Part shown: positions 17,682-26,748 of the stretch, piece after piece
Numbering within the stretch: the first letter of the stretch is position 1
How the letters are laid out: each line of letters begins with the position of its first letter
Source of the DNA: Hyphomicrobiales bacterium
Lineage (GTDB): Bacteria; Pseudomonadota; Alphaproteobacteria; Rhizobiales; Rhizobiaceae
NCBI GenBank assembly: GCA_900468065.1
Contig: UBTA01000038.1
Coordinates: 1-55,146, forward strand
Length of the DNA stretch: 55,146 nt
Reading direction: 5' to 3'
Program-made: the position numbers and the translations under genes
The notes under the pieces: model-generated
What the model saw: the letters and a program-made list of their open reading frames with translations, nothing else
The model's database searches: none
What the model was told of the DNA's origin: nothing

Positions 17682-20060
17682 TTATGATTGATCGGTGAGA
17701 ATGTGTCTAACTTTCTGTGCCAGATCATCGATCGCAAACGGCTTTGTGATCATTTCCATACCTGGCGCTAAAAAGTCCGAGCGGGAAGCTGCCGTGGCGG
17801 CATACCCAGTGATGAAGAGAACCTTCAGCGACGGCCGGGCGGCGATGGCGATTTCCGCCAGTTGCCGACCGTTGAGGCCGGGAAGACCGACATCCGATAC
17901 GAGAAGATCGATACGTCCTTTACTCTCGATCACGGGAAGTGCCTTCGGTCCGTCGGTGGCTTCGATCACGCGATAGCCCAATTCCTTGAGCACATCGACC
18001 ACCAACATGCGTACAGAGTCGTCGTCTTCTACGACCAGGACCGTTTCTCCTTCGCCGCGTGGGGGAACAATCTCGTTCTCGCTTGTGGTCACCACAGTCG
18101 ATAAGTCGTCAAGACTGCCGGGCAGATAGAGTTTGACAGTGGTTCCGAGGCCGACTTGGCTATAAATACCGGCATGACCGCCGGACTGCTGTGCAAATCC
18201 ATAAATCATCGACAGTCCGAGACCAGTGCCTTGTCCGATGGGTTTCGTCGTGAAGAATGGATCGAAAGCTTTGTCGATCGTTGCCTGCGACATTCCGATG
18301 CCGGTATCGCTGACCGCGAGGACCACGTAGCGGCCAGGCTGAAGAGTTTCGCCGCGAGCAAGATCTGCTTTGGAAAGGACGACGTTGGTAGTCTCGATCG
18401 TCAGATGGCCTCCGTCGGGCATGGCGTCCCGGGCATTGATGACAAGATTTAAGATTGCGCTCTCAAGCTGATTCGCGTCAGTGACCGCTTTCCAGGTTCC
18501 AGGCGCAAGGTTGACGAGTATCTCGACTTGCTCGCCAAGCGTGTTACGGAACAGTTCTTCCATCGAGGCAACGAGATCGTTGACATCGACCAGCTGACGA
18601 TCCAGCGATTGCCGGCGCGAAAACGCGAGAAGCCGATGCGTCAATGCCGCGGCTCGATTGGCCGACGCGGTTCCCGCGTCAATGAAACGATCAAGATCGT
18701 CAGTTCGATTAGCCGCAATCCGCCGTTTGATGATCGAAAGAGCTCCGATCACACCGGTCAACATATTGTTGAAATCGTGCGCTATACCGCCGGTCAACTG
18801 ACCAACGGCCTCCATTTTCTGGGCTTGCCGGAGCTGAGCTTCGGTATCCTCCAAAACGGTTTTCTGCTGGTTCTCGACCGTCACGTCCCGTCCGTAGGCA
18901 AATATTCGATCCTCTTCACGGGAGGTCATCCAGGATATGATCCGTTGCGTACCATCCTGATGCATAAGCCGGGTTTCAAGAGCCGTATGTGTATTTTCAA
19001 GAGCGGTCTTCAGATCGGGTTTGATCTGCTCGCGGTCCTCGGCCCAAACGAAGTCGACGACTTTCTTGCCGATGACGTCCTCAGGGGGATGGCCGAGGAC
19101 CTCGAGCCATGCTGGACTGACATCGCGAAACACGCCTTCTGTGTCAATCACGACAAGAAGGTCGCGCGAATTCTTCCAAACGCGGTTGCGTTCACGCAGG
19201 CTCTCCCGCGCTATCTCGGACAGCTCTTCGTTTGCCTTTCGCAGGCTCTCCTGCGTTTGCTTGGCATCGGTAATGTCGAAGACGACGCCGACGTAGCGGC
19301 GACCGCTGGATTCAATGTCATCAACATATTCTCCGCGTCGTGCCAGCCAGCGCTCGACGCCGTCGTCAGCACGTTTTACTCGGAACTCGATGTTGCGCTC
19401 GCTCTGTGGACCATCGGGATCTGCGAGGTCAATCATCGGTTCATCATCCGCATGAATGAGGCCGTTCAGCGTTCTGATTGGGAGGATTTTTGTCGGGTGC
19501 AAACCAAACAACCGGCAAAACTGTTGCGACACACTCAGCGTGCCGTACCCGGCAATGTGCTCAAACGTACCGATACCACCCGCGGATTGGGCGACCCTAA
19601 GCTGCTCGCTCACGCGCTTCTGTTCGGTTATATCAACCAGCGTACCGACGAACTTTACAGGGACATCGTCGGCGTCCAGGATGGCCCGTCCGTTTGCATG
19701 CACCCAGCGAAAGCCACCGTCGGGTCGCATCAATCGATATTCTTTTGAAAAAACTTCCGACCCCGCCAGAATCCCCGCGACAGCAATTTTTACGCGTTTG
19801 AGATCGTCGGGATGCACGGAAACGAAGAAATGGTCTGTCGACACACCATCAGCCAGTGTAACCGGGTTTTGGTTTGTGATTGCAGCAAAACGCGCGTCAG
19901 CGACGAGGCGTCTTTGAACAATATCCCATTCCCATCCACAGGTTGCACCCGCGGCATCCAACGTGAGCTGCAATCGCCGATGAGCCGCGTCCAGTTCCGA
20001 GCGGGCTCCAGCTAGGCTAGCCTCCAGATAATTGGCATTTTCAGTCATAGAATTCGCCAA
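17682..20060 (-). CDS. Hybrid sensor histidine kinase with three PAS domains
   Basis: A 792-residue soluble kinase with no membrane segment. Order: coiled start (about 1-35), PAS/PAC 1 (40-150), PAS 2 (160-270), PAS 3 (295-400), HisKA with phospho-acceptor His428 in GGIAHDF, HATPase (N box NLVINARDAMPDG; G boxes DTGIGMSQA and GTGLGLSMIYGF), then a receiver from about 675 (VVEDDDSVR, acceptor region LLVSDVGLPG). It is the last gene of the chemosensory operon, 16 bases after cheC. It may add a PAS-sensed cytoplasmic signal to the pathway or be one of its outputs. The start is ATG, with a second in-frame ATG at residue 5. Confidence 0.9.
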   Translation of the reverse strand: MANSMTENANYLEASLAGARSELDAAHRRLQLTLDAAGATCGWEWDIVQRRLVADARFAAITNQNPVTLADGVSTDHFFVSVHPDDLKRVKIAVAGILAGSEVFSKEYRLMRPDGGFRWVHANGRAILDADDVPVKFVGTLVDITEQKRVSEQLRVAQSAGGIGTFEHIAGYGTLSVSQQFCRLFGLHPTKILPIRTLNGLIHADDEPMIDLADPDGPQSERNIEFRVKRADDGVERWLARRGEYVDDIESSGRRYVGVVFDITDAKQTQESLRKANEELSEIARESLRERNRVWKNSRDLLVVIDTEGVFRDVSPAWLEVLGHPPEDVIGKKVVDFVWAEDREQIKPDLKTALENTHTALETRLMHQDGTQRIISWMTSREEDRIFAYGRDVTVENQQKTVLEDTEAQLRQAQKMEAVGQLTGGIAHDFNNMLTGVIGALSIIKRRIAANRTDDLDRFIDAGTASANRAAALTHRLLAFSRRQSLDRQLVDVNDLVASMEELFRNTLGEQVEILVNLAPGTWKAVTDANQLESAILNLVINARDAMPDGGHLTIETTNVVLSKADLARGETLQPGRYVVLAVSDTGIGMSQATIDKAFDPFFTTKPIGQGTGLGLSMIYGFAQQSGGHAGIYSQVGLGTTVKLYLPGSLDDLSTVVTTSENEIVPPRGEGETVLVVEDDDSVRMLVVDVLKELGYRVIEATDGPKALPVIESKGRIDLLVSDVGLPGLNGRQLAEIAIAARPSLKVLFITGYAATAASRSDFLAPGMEMITKPFAIDDLAQKVRHILTDQS

Positions 20061-20076
20061 TACACATCGTGTTCCA

Positions 20077-20715
20077 CTATTCGGTTTCCGTCATCACACG
20101 GTCTATGAAGGCGGAGATAAGTTGCTTGAGCTTTTCCAGGGACGGCAAGTCCATGATCATCGCGATATAACCGCGAATATCGCGCTCCCTGACGGAAAAA
20201 TTGATGTAGAGGAACAGTACAAAGCTCTCTTCGTTGCTGGTACTGAGCACGTCAAATAGGAGTGAACTGTCGCCACGCCTGACATTCGGCAACGACATCT
20301 TCAACGTATGCTGCAACATATTCGCCATCGAGCCCAGACAACCATTGAGGATGACATTGCCGGTCTCTGCCAGCGCTTCGTCTTCCATATCGAGAAGATC
20401 CCCGTCGTCCATTTCGTCACCAACAATGGCGCGAACAAGCGACAGACCGTTGCTTTCAGGAAAGATCAGAAGAGCTCGGCCGGAAAAGGGCCCCTCGAAC
20501 TGCTGCTGGACAGCGATGAGACTTTCGGTTTCCCTCTGGCCGATCAGCGACGCAGCAGACTTCCGCGTGACGATGTCCACCGATGGAACCGACAGGATAA
20601 CCTCCCTGTGAACCATCTTGCGAAGACTTGCAGCGGAGCGACTAACGCCGATGTTTACAAGTTCGGTGAGCGCGTCATGTTCAAGTTCGTCGAGATCCAC
20701 CTTTTTATCGGTCAT
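20077..20715 (-). CDS. cheC: CheC-type CheY-P phosphatase
   Basis: A 212-residue protein with two CheC active-site signatures of the E-x2-N type: LTELVNIGVSRSAASL near residue 16 and LAETGNVILNGCLGSMANML near residue 120. Each supplies the Glu/Asn pair that dephosphorylates CheY-P in CheC/CheX/FliY proteins. CheC is common in Bacillus, Thermotoga and archaea but less usual in Rhizobiales, so its presence is informative about the class of this system. The gene overlaps the preceding cheY by 4 bases, consistent with that CheY being its substrate. Confidence 0.82.
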   Translation of the reverse strand: MTDKKVDLDELEHDALTELVNIGVSRSAASLRKMVHREVILSVPSVDIVTRKSAASLIGQRETESLIAVQQQFEGPFSGRALLIFPESNGLSLVRAIVGDEMDDGDLLDMEDEALAETGNVILNGCLGSMANMLQHTLKMSLPNVRRGDSSLLFDVLSTSNEESFVLFLYINFSVRERDIRGYIAMIMDLPSLEKLKQLISAFIDRVMTETE

Positions 20716-21095
20716 ACCCCAGCCTTTTTAAGCCGAAGCGCAGCCCCTGCGATGAAGCCGCCGAGGGCATCCTGTGTCACGGGTTTGGCAACGAACGTCG
20801 CATTAAGCGCCCGCACTCGCGCTACGATTTCGTCCTGCACGTTCGCTGTAATAACTGCAATCGGCATGTTTGGATGGGCGGCGCGCAATTCGGCGGCCAG
20901 CTCCAAACCATCCTTGTCAGGCATGTTGAAATCTAGAACTGCGAGGTCAATCTGCTCGGCGCCAACAATAGTGAGAGCCTCCGCCGCGCTCGCGGCTTCA
21001 ACACGCACCCAGTCGGGTTGCAAAGCCGCTATGGCCTTGCCGGCAACGATCCGCGCCAATTTACTGTCGTCTACGACCAAGACTTTGACCGTCAT
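20712..21095 (-). CDS. Single-domain response regulator (CheY-like)
   Basis: A 127-residue stand-alone receiver. Acidic pocket Asp9-Asp10 (VLVVDDSKLAR), phospho-acceptor Asp55 (LAVLDFNMPDKDG), conserved Thr in VITANV and Lys in VAKPVT are all present, so it should be phosphorylatable. It has no DNA-binding domain. Its place between the STAS gene and cheC in the operon suggests that it is the diffusible output of CheA and the substrate of CheC. The effector it binds is not identifiable here, since no flagellar motor genes are nearby. Confidence 0.88.
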   Translation of the reverse strand: MTVKVLVVDDSKLARIVAGKAIAALQPDWVRVEAASAAEALTIVGAEQIDLAVLDFNMPDKDGLELAAELRAAHPNMPIAVITANVQDEIVARVRALNATFVAKPVTQDALGGFIAGAALRLKKAGV

Positions 21096-21183
21096 TTTCT
21101 ACCTCGAATTATCATCGCGTTGTTTCGTCGCGAGAGCATGTGTAACACTTATTGGCATGGCGAGGGTTTCGCAAGTTTGACGC

Positions 21184-21444
21184 TCATAATTCCGTGTTTT
21201 CGCAGAAATAGGCGTTCAATGCGCCCATGACTTTTTCCCCGATCACGAATGAAGTCGGAGCTTCCGTCAGTTTTGGGCGGAAAACCATCAGCGCCTGCCA
21301 GAGAGCCGTATGAATAGCTGTCGCCGCGCTCAAATCGACTGGCAGAGAAGGGTGTTCTTGGAGGCATTCCACCAACGTTTCAACTTCCTCGACGCCGCAA
21401 GCTCCTGTTAGCTGAATAACTGTTTCGCTCACTGTAACCGTCAT
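21184..21444 (-). CDS. Small STAS-like domain protein in the che operon
   Basis: An 86-residue protein that reads as a compact STAS-type fold: an initial strand pair (TVSETVIQLTGACG), helix, then PVDLSAATAIHTALWQALMV, which matches the buried strand and following helix where STAS antagonists carry their regulatory Ser/Thr. The start overlaps the cheA stop by 4 bases, and the cheY gene follows after about 90 bases. STAS proteins next to chemosensory genes occur in some alternative-function systems, where they may be partners of the receiver. Similarity is weak, so the family call is tentative, but operon position makes it a real gene. Confidence 0.65.
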   Translation of the reverse strand: MTVTVSETVIQLTGACGVEEVETLVECLQEHPSLPVDLSAATAIHTALWQALMVFRPKLTEAPTSFVIGEKVMGALNAYFCENTEL

Positions 21445-23387
21445 TGTATGAGTTCCTCAAGACTGAGCACGAGCAAAACCCTGCCGTCTCCCAGCAGCGT
21501 CGTACCGGCAATTCCAGGAACCCCTTGCAACAGGCCTGTCAGGGGCCGTGTTAGAGTCTCTGCTCTTTCGGCAATAACGTCGACAGCGATACCGATCTGG
21601 CCTTCTCCCGCTCGCACGATCAAAACCTTGAGATCGGCGTCCGACCGCTCAGTCTTGCGTGGTACCAGCAACAGATCATCGAGGTGAACCAAGGGAATCG
21701 TTCGGTCGCGCAAAATGAAAGCTTGGCCCGCTCGAACGAATTGGACGGCGCTACCAGGTAGCTTCTGCGTCTCGACGACATCGGCGATCGGAATGCCGTA
21801 GCGCTCGCCGCCCACCTCGACCACCATAAGCTGTGACATCGAAAAGCTGATTGGCAGCTTCAGCGTAAACGATGTACCCGATCCAGCAGAGCTATTCATC
21901 TCCAGAGTTCCGCCCAACCTTTGAATAGACCTTTGGACGACATCCAGGCCAACTCCCCGCCCCGACAGGTCAGATATGGTGGAAGCGGTGGAGAAGCCGG
22001 GCGCAAAAACGAAATGGAGGGCATCATTTTCGGAAAGTAAAGCAGCCTGATCCTCGGAAACAAAACCGCGATCAATGGCCGCTTTTTTGATCCGCATTGG
22101 ATCCATGCCGCGGCCGTCGTCTGCGATTTCGATCTCAATTCGATCGCCGCGTTGGCGCGCACTCAGAAGGATTCGTCCCCTCGTCGATTTCAACGCCTGC
22201 CGCCGCTCTGCTTCAGTCTCGATGCCATGGTCGAGAGAATTACGAATGAGATGCAGCAGTGGCTCGAACAGGTTCTCGACAATTTCCCTGTCGGCCTCAA
22301 CAGTCTCGCCTTCGATGATCAGATCGACCGCCTTGGAGAGTTTCATCGACGTCTCTCGAACCAGCCGGGGAAAGCGGCGGAATGTTTGCTCTAAGGGGAT
22401 CAGTCGCGCCTTGGTGACGGCGCTGTAAAGCGAGGCAACAAGCCTCTCGATCTCTTGGTGGCTTGCCACTATGCGTCTGGCAAGTGCGGCGCTACCGTGA
22501 CCACGGGCTTCATCAGCCAAGGGTAAAAGCCCGTTTTTCGCAGTCACCAATTCACCGACGATTTCAACCAACGCGTCGATGCGGCCGGGATCAACCCGCA
22601 TTACCGTCGTCTGCCGATCAGTCGCGGGCGGTCGTTGATTAATTTGCGCAACCATCCCAGGAAGGGCCACAAGCTTAACCTGGTCGGGAATGAGACGGAA
22701 TTCGCTCTCCACTTGTTGGAGCGGGCCCCCTGAAATACCTTCAATAATCAGGTTGCAGCGGAACGGATCGAAGTCCCGCAACGACGGCGGCTGCTTCAAA
22801 GAAATTGCTATATGTCGAAGGTCCGGCACCCGTGAGAGGGTCGCCAAGGGATCGTCGCCGTTGAAAAAGCATTCTGGATGTGGCTCGTAGCGAATGGCGA
22901 CCAACGTCCCTTGGCTATCGTTTGATGACAGAAGTTGGCGCATTGACGAGGCCCAATCAGGAATTGCCGTCGGGGGAGAACTCGTCGGCTCGTCCGTCTC
23001 GAGAGATGTCATGTCGGCCTTGACCAAACCCATTAGTCGCGTAGCCTGCCGTTTTTGGGTTTCAGATAGGCGCCCGGTCTGAGCAATTCCATCTATGGTG
23101 CCGTCGACCCATTCGACCACCGCGAGAAGCGGATCGATGAGAGTTGTATCCACGGCAATCGTACCCGCTCGCGCGTGCGACAACAGATCTTCTGCGTGAT
23201 GGAGCACGTCTTGCATCGGCCCGAAGTCGAACAGCCCCACAGACCCTTTTAATGTGTGGACTGCCCGGAACGCACTTTCCAACCGCTCGCGATCTCCCGG
23301 ATATGCTTCGAGCGACAAAAGATCATCCGAGGCCTGCTGCACCAACTCGCGCGCCTCGATGGCGAATTGTTCTATCAATTCATCCAT
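21441..23387 (-). CDS. cheA: Chemotaxis histidine kinase CheA
   Basis: A 648-residue CheA. P1 (HPt) has phospho-acceptor His44 in RAVHTLKGSVGLFDF. No clear P2 (CheY/CheB-docking) domain is recognisable in the roughly 150-residue linker, which looks divergent. Dimerisation P3 (MRVDPGRIDALVEIVGELV), ATPase P4 with N box LLHLIRNSLDHGIE and G boxes ADDGRGMD and DLSGRGVGLDVV, and P5 CheW-like domain (about 515-648) follow. It couples the double-tip receptor and the triple CheW to CheY, CheB and the receivers in the operon. The cheR stop overlaps its start by 8 bases and its stop overlaps the STAS gene. Confidence 0.94.
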   Translation of the reverse strand: MDELIEQFAIEARELVQQASDDLLSLEAYPGDRERLESAFRAVHTLKGSVGLFDFGPMQDVLHHAEDLLSHARAGTIAVDTTLIDPLLAVVEWVDGTIDGIAQTGRLSETQKRQATRLMGLVKADMTSLETDEPTSSPPTAIPDWASSMRQLLSSNDSQGTLVAIRYEPHPECFFNGDDPLATLSRVPDLRHIAISLKQPPSLRDFDPFRCNLIIEGISGGPLQQVESEFRLIPDQVKLVALPGMVAQINQRPPATDRQTTVMRVDPGRIDALVEIVGELVTAKNGLLPLADEARGHGSAALARRIVASHQEIERLVASLYSAVTKARLIPLEQTFRRFPRLVRETSMKLSKAVDLIIEGETVEADREIVENLFEPLLHLIRNSLDHGIETEAERRQALKSTRGRILLSARQRGDRIEIEIADDGRGMDPMRIKKAAIDRGFVSEDQAALLSENDALHFVFAPGFSTASTISDLSGRGVGLDVVQRSIQRLGGTLEMNSSAGSGTSFTLKLPISFSMSQLMVVEVGGERYGIPIADVVETQKLPGSAVQFVRAGQAFILRDRTIPLVHLDDLLLVPRKTERSDADLKVLIVRAGEGQIGIAVDVIAERAETLTRPLTGLLQGVPGIAGTTLLGDGRVLLVLSLEELIQ

Positions 23388-24255
23388 CTATTTGTTCTTT
23401 TGCCTCTCGGTAAACGATAGCATCGGGAAACCTTACGGGCTCGAACGCTTCTGAAATTCGTGACATGGATTCCGTGTGGCCAAGGCAGATAAAGCCGCCA
23501 GGATAAAGCAGTTCATGGATGTTACGGGCCGCGATCTCCCGGGCCACCTCGTCGAAATAGATCAAAAGGTTCCTGCAGAATATAACATCGAACCGCCCGA
23601 GAGCCGTCAGGCTTTGCCGATCGACAATGTTGCCTTTCGCGAAGGTGACCGATTCCCGTAGATCGCCGATTAACCGCCGCTGCTGGTCCAGTTCAGGGTC
23701 AAAATATCGATTGACGACATCTTTAGGGAGTTTCGAAAGCGACCGCGCCCCATAATAGCCATCCACCGCTTGCCCCAGAATAGCTGTGTCAATATCCGAT
23801 CCGACAATCTCGATATTATAAGCATCCACCAAGGACCAGTTTTCGAGAAGCCATATAGCAATCGAATAGGGCTCCTCGCCGCTCGAGCATGGCATGGACC
23901 AGATACGGATGCGGTCACCGGGACCTTTAGAACGGATGACGGCTGGAAGAATCGAATTGCTCAGACAGGCAAGTTGATGCAGTTCACGATAGAAATAGGT
24001 TTCGTTGACCGTGAAGCTATTGATCAGAAGTTCAGACTCCCTGGCATCACCGCGCAGCACCGAAATATAACTTCTGACCGATTGGGCTTGCCGCTGCTGG
24101 ATAAGATCGGCAATACGGCGCTCGATATAATACCGCTTGGTTTCGCCGAACACCATGCCACTACGCTTGTAGATAATTGCGCAAATTTCTTCCAGGTCGG
24201 CAGCCAACAACGGCTCTCCCGCATTCTCCCTGAAGCTGAGCGGTGGAACTATCAT
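23380..24255 (-). CDS. cheR: Chemotaxis protein methyltransferase CheR
   Basis: A 291-residue SAM-dependent methyltransferase that methylates receptor glutamates. The N-terminal all-alpha CheR domain (about 15-75, with FGETKRYYIERRIADLI) precedes the catalytic domain with SAM motif MPCSSGEEPYSIAIWLLE and FDVIFCRNLLIYFD. No tetratricopeptide or other extension is present. Its ATG overlaps the cheB stop as TGATG, and its end overlaps cheA by 8 bases. With cheB it provides adaptation, presumably for the soluble receptor in this operon. Confidence 0.93.
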   Translation of the reverse strand: MIVPPLSFRENAGEPLLAADLEEICAIIYKRSGMVFGETKRYYIERRIADLIQQRQAQSVRSYISVLRGDARESELLINSFTVNETYFYRELHQLACLSNSILPAVIRSKGPGDRIRIWSMPCSSGEEPYSIAIWLLENWSLVDAYNIEIVGSDIDTAILGQAVDGYYGARSLSKLPKDVVNRYFDPELDQQRRLIGDLRESVTFAKGNIVDRQSLTALGRFDVIFCRNLLIYFDEVAREIAARNIHELLYPGGFICLGHTESMSRISEAFEPVRFPDAIVYREAKEQIDG

Positions 24256-25328
24256 CAGAATATCCGATCCAGGATACAGGAACCGATTTGGTCCACGCGC
24301 CTGACTTCGCTTGCCCCATTGAGCCGCACCAGCTCGCCCGGCATCCCCCAGACAACTGCGGTTTCCTCAGATTCAGCAATCGTATAACCGCCAGCCGACT
24401 GCAAGTCTGCCATCGAAGCTGCACCGTCGTTTCCCATCCCGGTCATCAAGACGCCTATCAGAGCTTCTGCCGGCACATGCTTCATCGCGGAGCGAACCAG
24501 ACGATCAACGCTCGGATGCCATGGAAAGGTGGGATCGCTCGGAGCGGCGAGTGCGACTAACGATCCAGCACGTGAGGAGATGAGAATATCAGCATCTCCC
24601 CTGGCGATGTAGATGCTGCCCGGTTCGAGGGCTGTTTGCTGGGTCACTTCCGTGACCCTCATCTCACAAATCTTATCAAGGCGTCGGGCTAGCGGGCCGG
24701 TGAACGAGACCGGCATATGCTGGGCCACCACGACGGGCCAACCAAATTCAGCGGGTAATTGGGTGAGAACGGCGTCGAGGGCGGGTGGGCCACCCGTCGA
24801 CGTACCGATCAAAACGAGACCCTGACGGATCGGGCTAAGGTTCGATTTACGGGGTGCGTCGCGACGCCTCGAAATTGGGCTTAGGAGAGATCGTGTGCTT
24901 CGGACGCGCTCAGCAAGCCGAAGGCTACGCCGGATCCGCACCGTCGCCGCGGTGCGAACCTTCTCGACCAATTTTGGTGTCAGCTCTTCAATTCCTAGCG
25001 AAATCGCTCCGGCCGGTTTGGCAATGAAATCAACCGCGCCGATTTCGAGCGCTTGCAAAGTCTCTTCCGCTCCTTCTTCAGTCAGTGACGAAACCATCAC
25101 CACAGGACAAGGATAGTCAATCATGATACGATCGAGGCACGCCAAGCCGTCCATTAGCGGCATATAAATGTCGAGCGTGACTACGTCCGGTCGGAACCTT
25201 GAAATGATTTGCAAGGCCTCCGACCCGTCACGGGCGAATTCGATTTCGAAATCTTCCTCGGCTGCGAAAATCTGGCCAAGCAATTTTCGCATCAAGGCGG
25301 AATCATCAACGATGAGAAGACGGATCAC
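24255..25328 (-). CDS. cheB: Chemotaxis response regulator methylesterase CheB
   Basis: A 357-residue protein with an N-terminal receiver (Asp9, Asp10, acceptor Asp53 in TLDIYMPLMDG, Lys in IAKP) joined to a C-terminal methylesterase. The catalytic triad is visible as Ser177 (IGTSTGGPP), His204 (AQHMP) and Asp301 (GMGNDGA). It removes methyl groups from, or deamidates, receptor residues when phosphorylated by CheA. The start is GTG at 25328, just 4 bases after the triple-CheW stop. Its stop overlaps the cheR start. Confidence 0.94.
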   Translation of the reverse strand: MIRLLIVDDSALMRKLLGQIFAAEEDFEIEFARDGSEALQIISRFRPDVVTLDIYMPLMDGLACLDRIMIDYPCPVVMVSSLTEEGAEETLQALEIGAVDFIAKPAGAISLGIEELTPKLVEKVRTAATVRIRRSLRLAERVRSTRSLLSPISRRRDAPRKSNLSPIRQGLVLIGTSTGGPPALDAVLTQLPAEFGWPVVVAQHMPVSFTGPLARRLDKICEMRVTEVTQQTALEPGSIYIARGDADILISSRAGSLVALAAPSDPTFPWHPSVDRLVRSAMKHVPAEALIGVLMTGMGNDGAASMADLQSAGGYTIAESEETAVVWGMPGELVRLNGASEVRRVDQIGSCILDRIF

Positions 25329-25331
25329 GTA

Positions 25332-26744
25332 TCAGCTACCATCCATCTTTTCAGTCGCGATCATCGCGACGACATCTCTTTCTGCCCGCGTTAGCAGTTC
25401 CTGTGGATCCACCAACAGGATCATTCGACCATCCGCTTCGATATGCGCGATGCGGTCGAAAACGTCGGTCCGGACCGAAGAAAATTCAGGGGCTGCGAAC
25501 AAATTTGCCGTGGGAACGGGCCTTACCTCAGAAACGGAATCCACAATGAAGCCGGCTTGGAGTGTTCCCATCGTTACGATAATGGCACGTGCCTTGGCGG
25601 ACTGGGCGGAAGCAGGCATGTCAAAACGGCTGCGTTGATCAATCAACGGAACAGCTCTTCCTCTCAGGTTGGTAACGCCCATCACGAATGAGGGGGCGCC
25701 CGGTATCCGTGTCACGTCACTGGGCACGCGTGTAACCTCGTCCACGGAGCCGACCGGAAGTCCGTAATATTCCTCACCAAGTTGGAAAATAAGGAACTGT
25801 TCAACGGCGCCTTCTTCCTGCGGCGTTCGCTCCATGGATCTCGTTCCCATTTTCTGACTGATGACCTGAGCAACAGCACGATGACCGAAGAGCTTTTCCG
25901 GAGACAGGATCGATATCAACCGCTGCCCATCCGCGATTCTTCCAATCGCGTCGATTTGTGCATCCCCGCGCCCTCGTTGCAGCACGGCAGGAACGGCGTC
26001 GATAGCATGTTGAGACAGGCGATGGATAATTTCCATCTCATCCACAACAAGACCAATAAGATCACCGCCATGTTCGATGACGATTATGCGAGAACTTCCA
26101 TCGACTCGATTGGCCTCCAGCCCCATGAGCGATGCCAGCGACATCAGCGGAAGAACAGCATCACGCAACTTGATGAGGCCGATCATCGCCTCATCCGCTT
26201 TTGCCACGATCGCAAGATCGCCCTTGAACGGAGCAACCTCACGAATGTACTCGAGCGGCAAACCGTAGAGTTGCCCCGCCACCCGAAATGACAAGAACGC
26301 CCTTAGCGTTACCGCAGACCGACCGCCTGTCTCATGGCTGAGATAGCCAGATCCATCATCAGACGCACGCCTCGTCACTTTAAAAGCGACGTTGAGAAGG
26401 TCGTCCAGTCCCTGAAGCGGCGGCGCAGTCATATCTGAGGATAGGCGAAGCACGTCGTCAACGAGGAGCCCGACGGCGCCTCCGTGATCGTAAACAATGA
26501 CTTTGCCATCACTTCCGGCATCACTGCAGCCATTGTTCAAGACTCTGCTCATCGACAGTATCGGAATCGCGCGGCCGCGGAGGTTAGCGATGCCCTTTAG
26601 CGCCTCGGGGCCATGCGGGACACGGGTAAAATGCGATACTCTCACTACCTCCAAGACCTGGTCAGCCTCGATCTCATGATGTTGCTCTCCGAGGCGGAAT
26701 ACAAGCCGTCGTTGAACGTCCGCCCTCGGGGTTAGGCACTCCAT
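25332..26744 (-). CDS. Triple CheW-domain scaffold protein
   Basis: A 470-residue protein made of three consecutive CheW (SH3-like) domains: domain 1 about 8-140 (RRLVFRLGEQ, GIANLRGRAIPILSM), domain 2 about 165-310 (FLSFRVAGQLYGLPL, GLIKLRDAVLPLMSL) and domain 3 about 325-465 (FLIFQLGEEYYGLPV, GVTNLRGRAVPLID). A single CheW of about 160 residues links receptor and CheA in ordinary systems; this one could bridge several partners at once. The open frame extends further upstream, but the ATG at 26744 is preferred because it sits 4 bases after the receptor stop and earlier codons overlap the receptor gene. Domain 2 keeps less of the conserved NLRG motif (KLRD), so it may be specialised. Confidence 0.88.
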   Translation of the reverse strand: MECLTPRADVQRRLVFRLGEQHHEIEADQVLEVVRVSHFTRVPHGPEALKGIANLRGRAIPILSMSRVLNNGCSDAGSDGKVIVYDHGGAVGLLVDDVLRLSSDMTAPPLQGLDDLLNVAFKVTRRASDDGSGYLSHETGGRSAVTLRAFLSFRVAGQLYGLPLEYIREVAPFKGDLAIVAKADEAMIGLIKLRDAVLPLMSLASLMGLEANRVDGSSRIIVIEHGGDLIGLVVDEMEIIHRLSQHAIDAVPAVLQRGRGDAQIDAIGRIADGQRLISILSPEKLFGHRAVAQVISQKMGTRSMERTPQEEGAVEQFLIFQLGEEYYGLPVGSVDEVTRVPSDVTRIPGAPSFVMGVTNLRGRAVPLIDQRSRFDMPASAQSAKARAIIVTMGTLQAGFIVDSVSEVRPVPTANLFAAPEFSSVRTDVFDRIAHIEADGRMILLVDPQELLTRAERDVVAMIATEKMDGS

Positions 26745-26748
26745 GGCG

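Noticed and set aside
18528..19748. 406-codon open frame opposite the hybrid kinase
   Set aside because: It is antisense to a clear PAS/HisKA kinase gene; long mirror frames are common in GC-rich DNA, and it has no family match.
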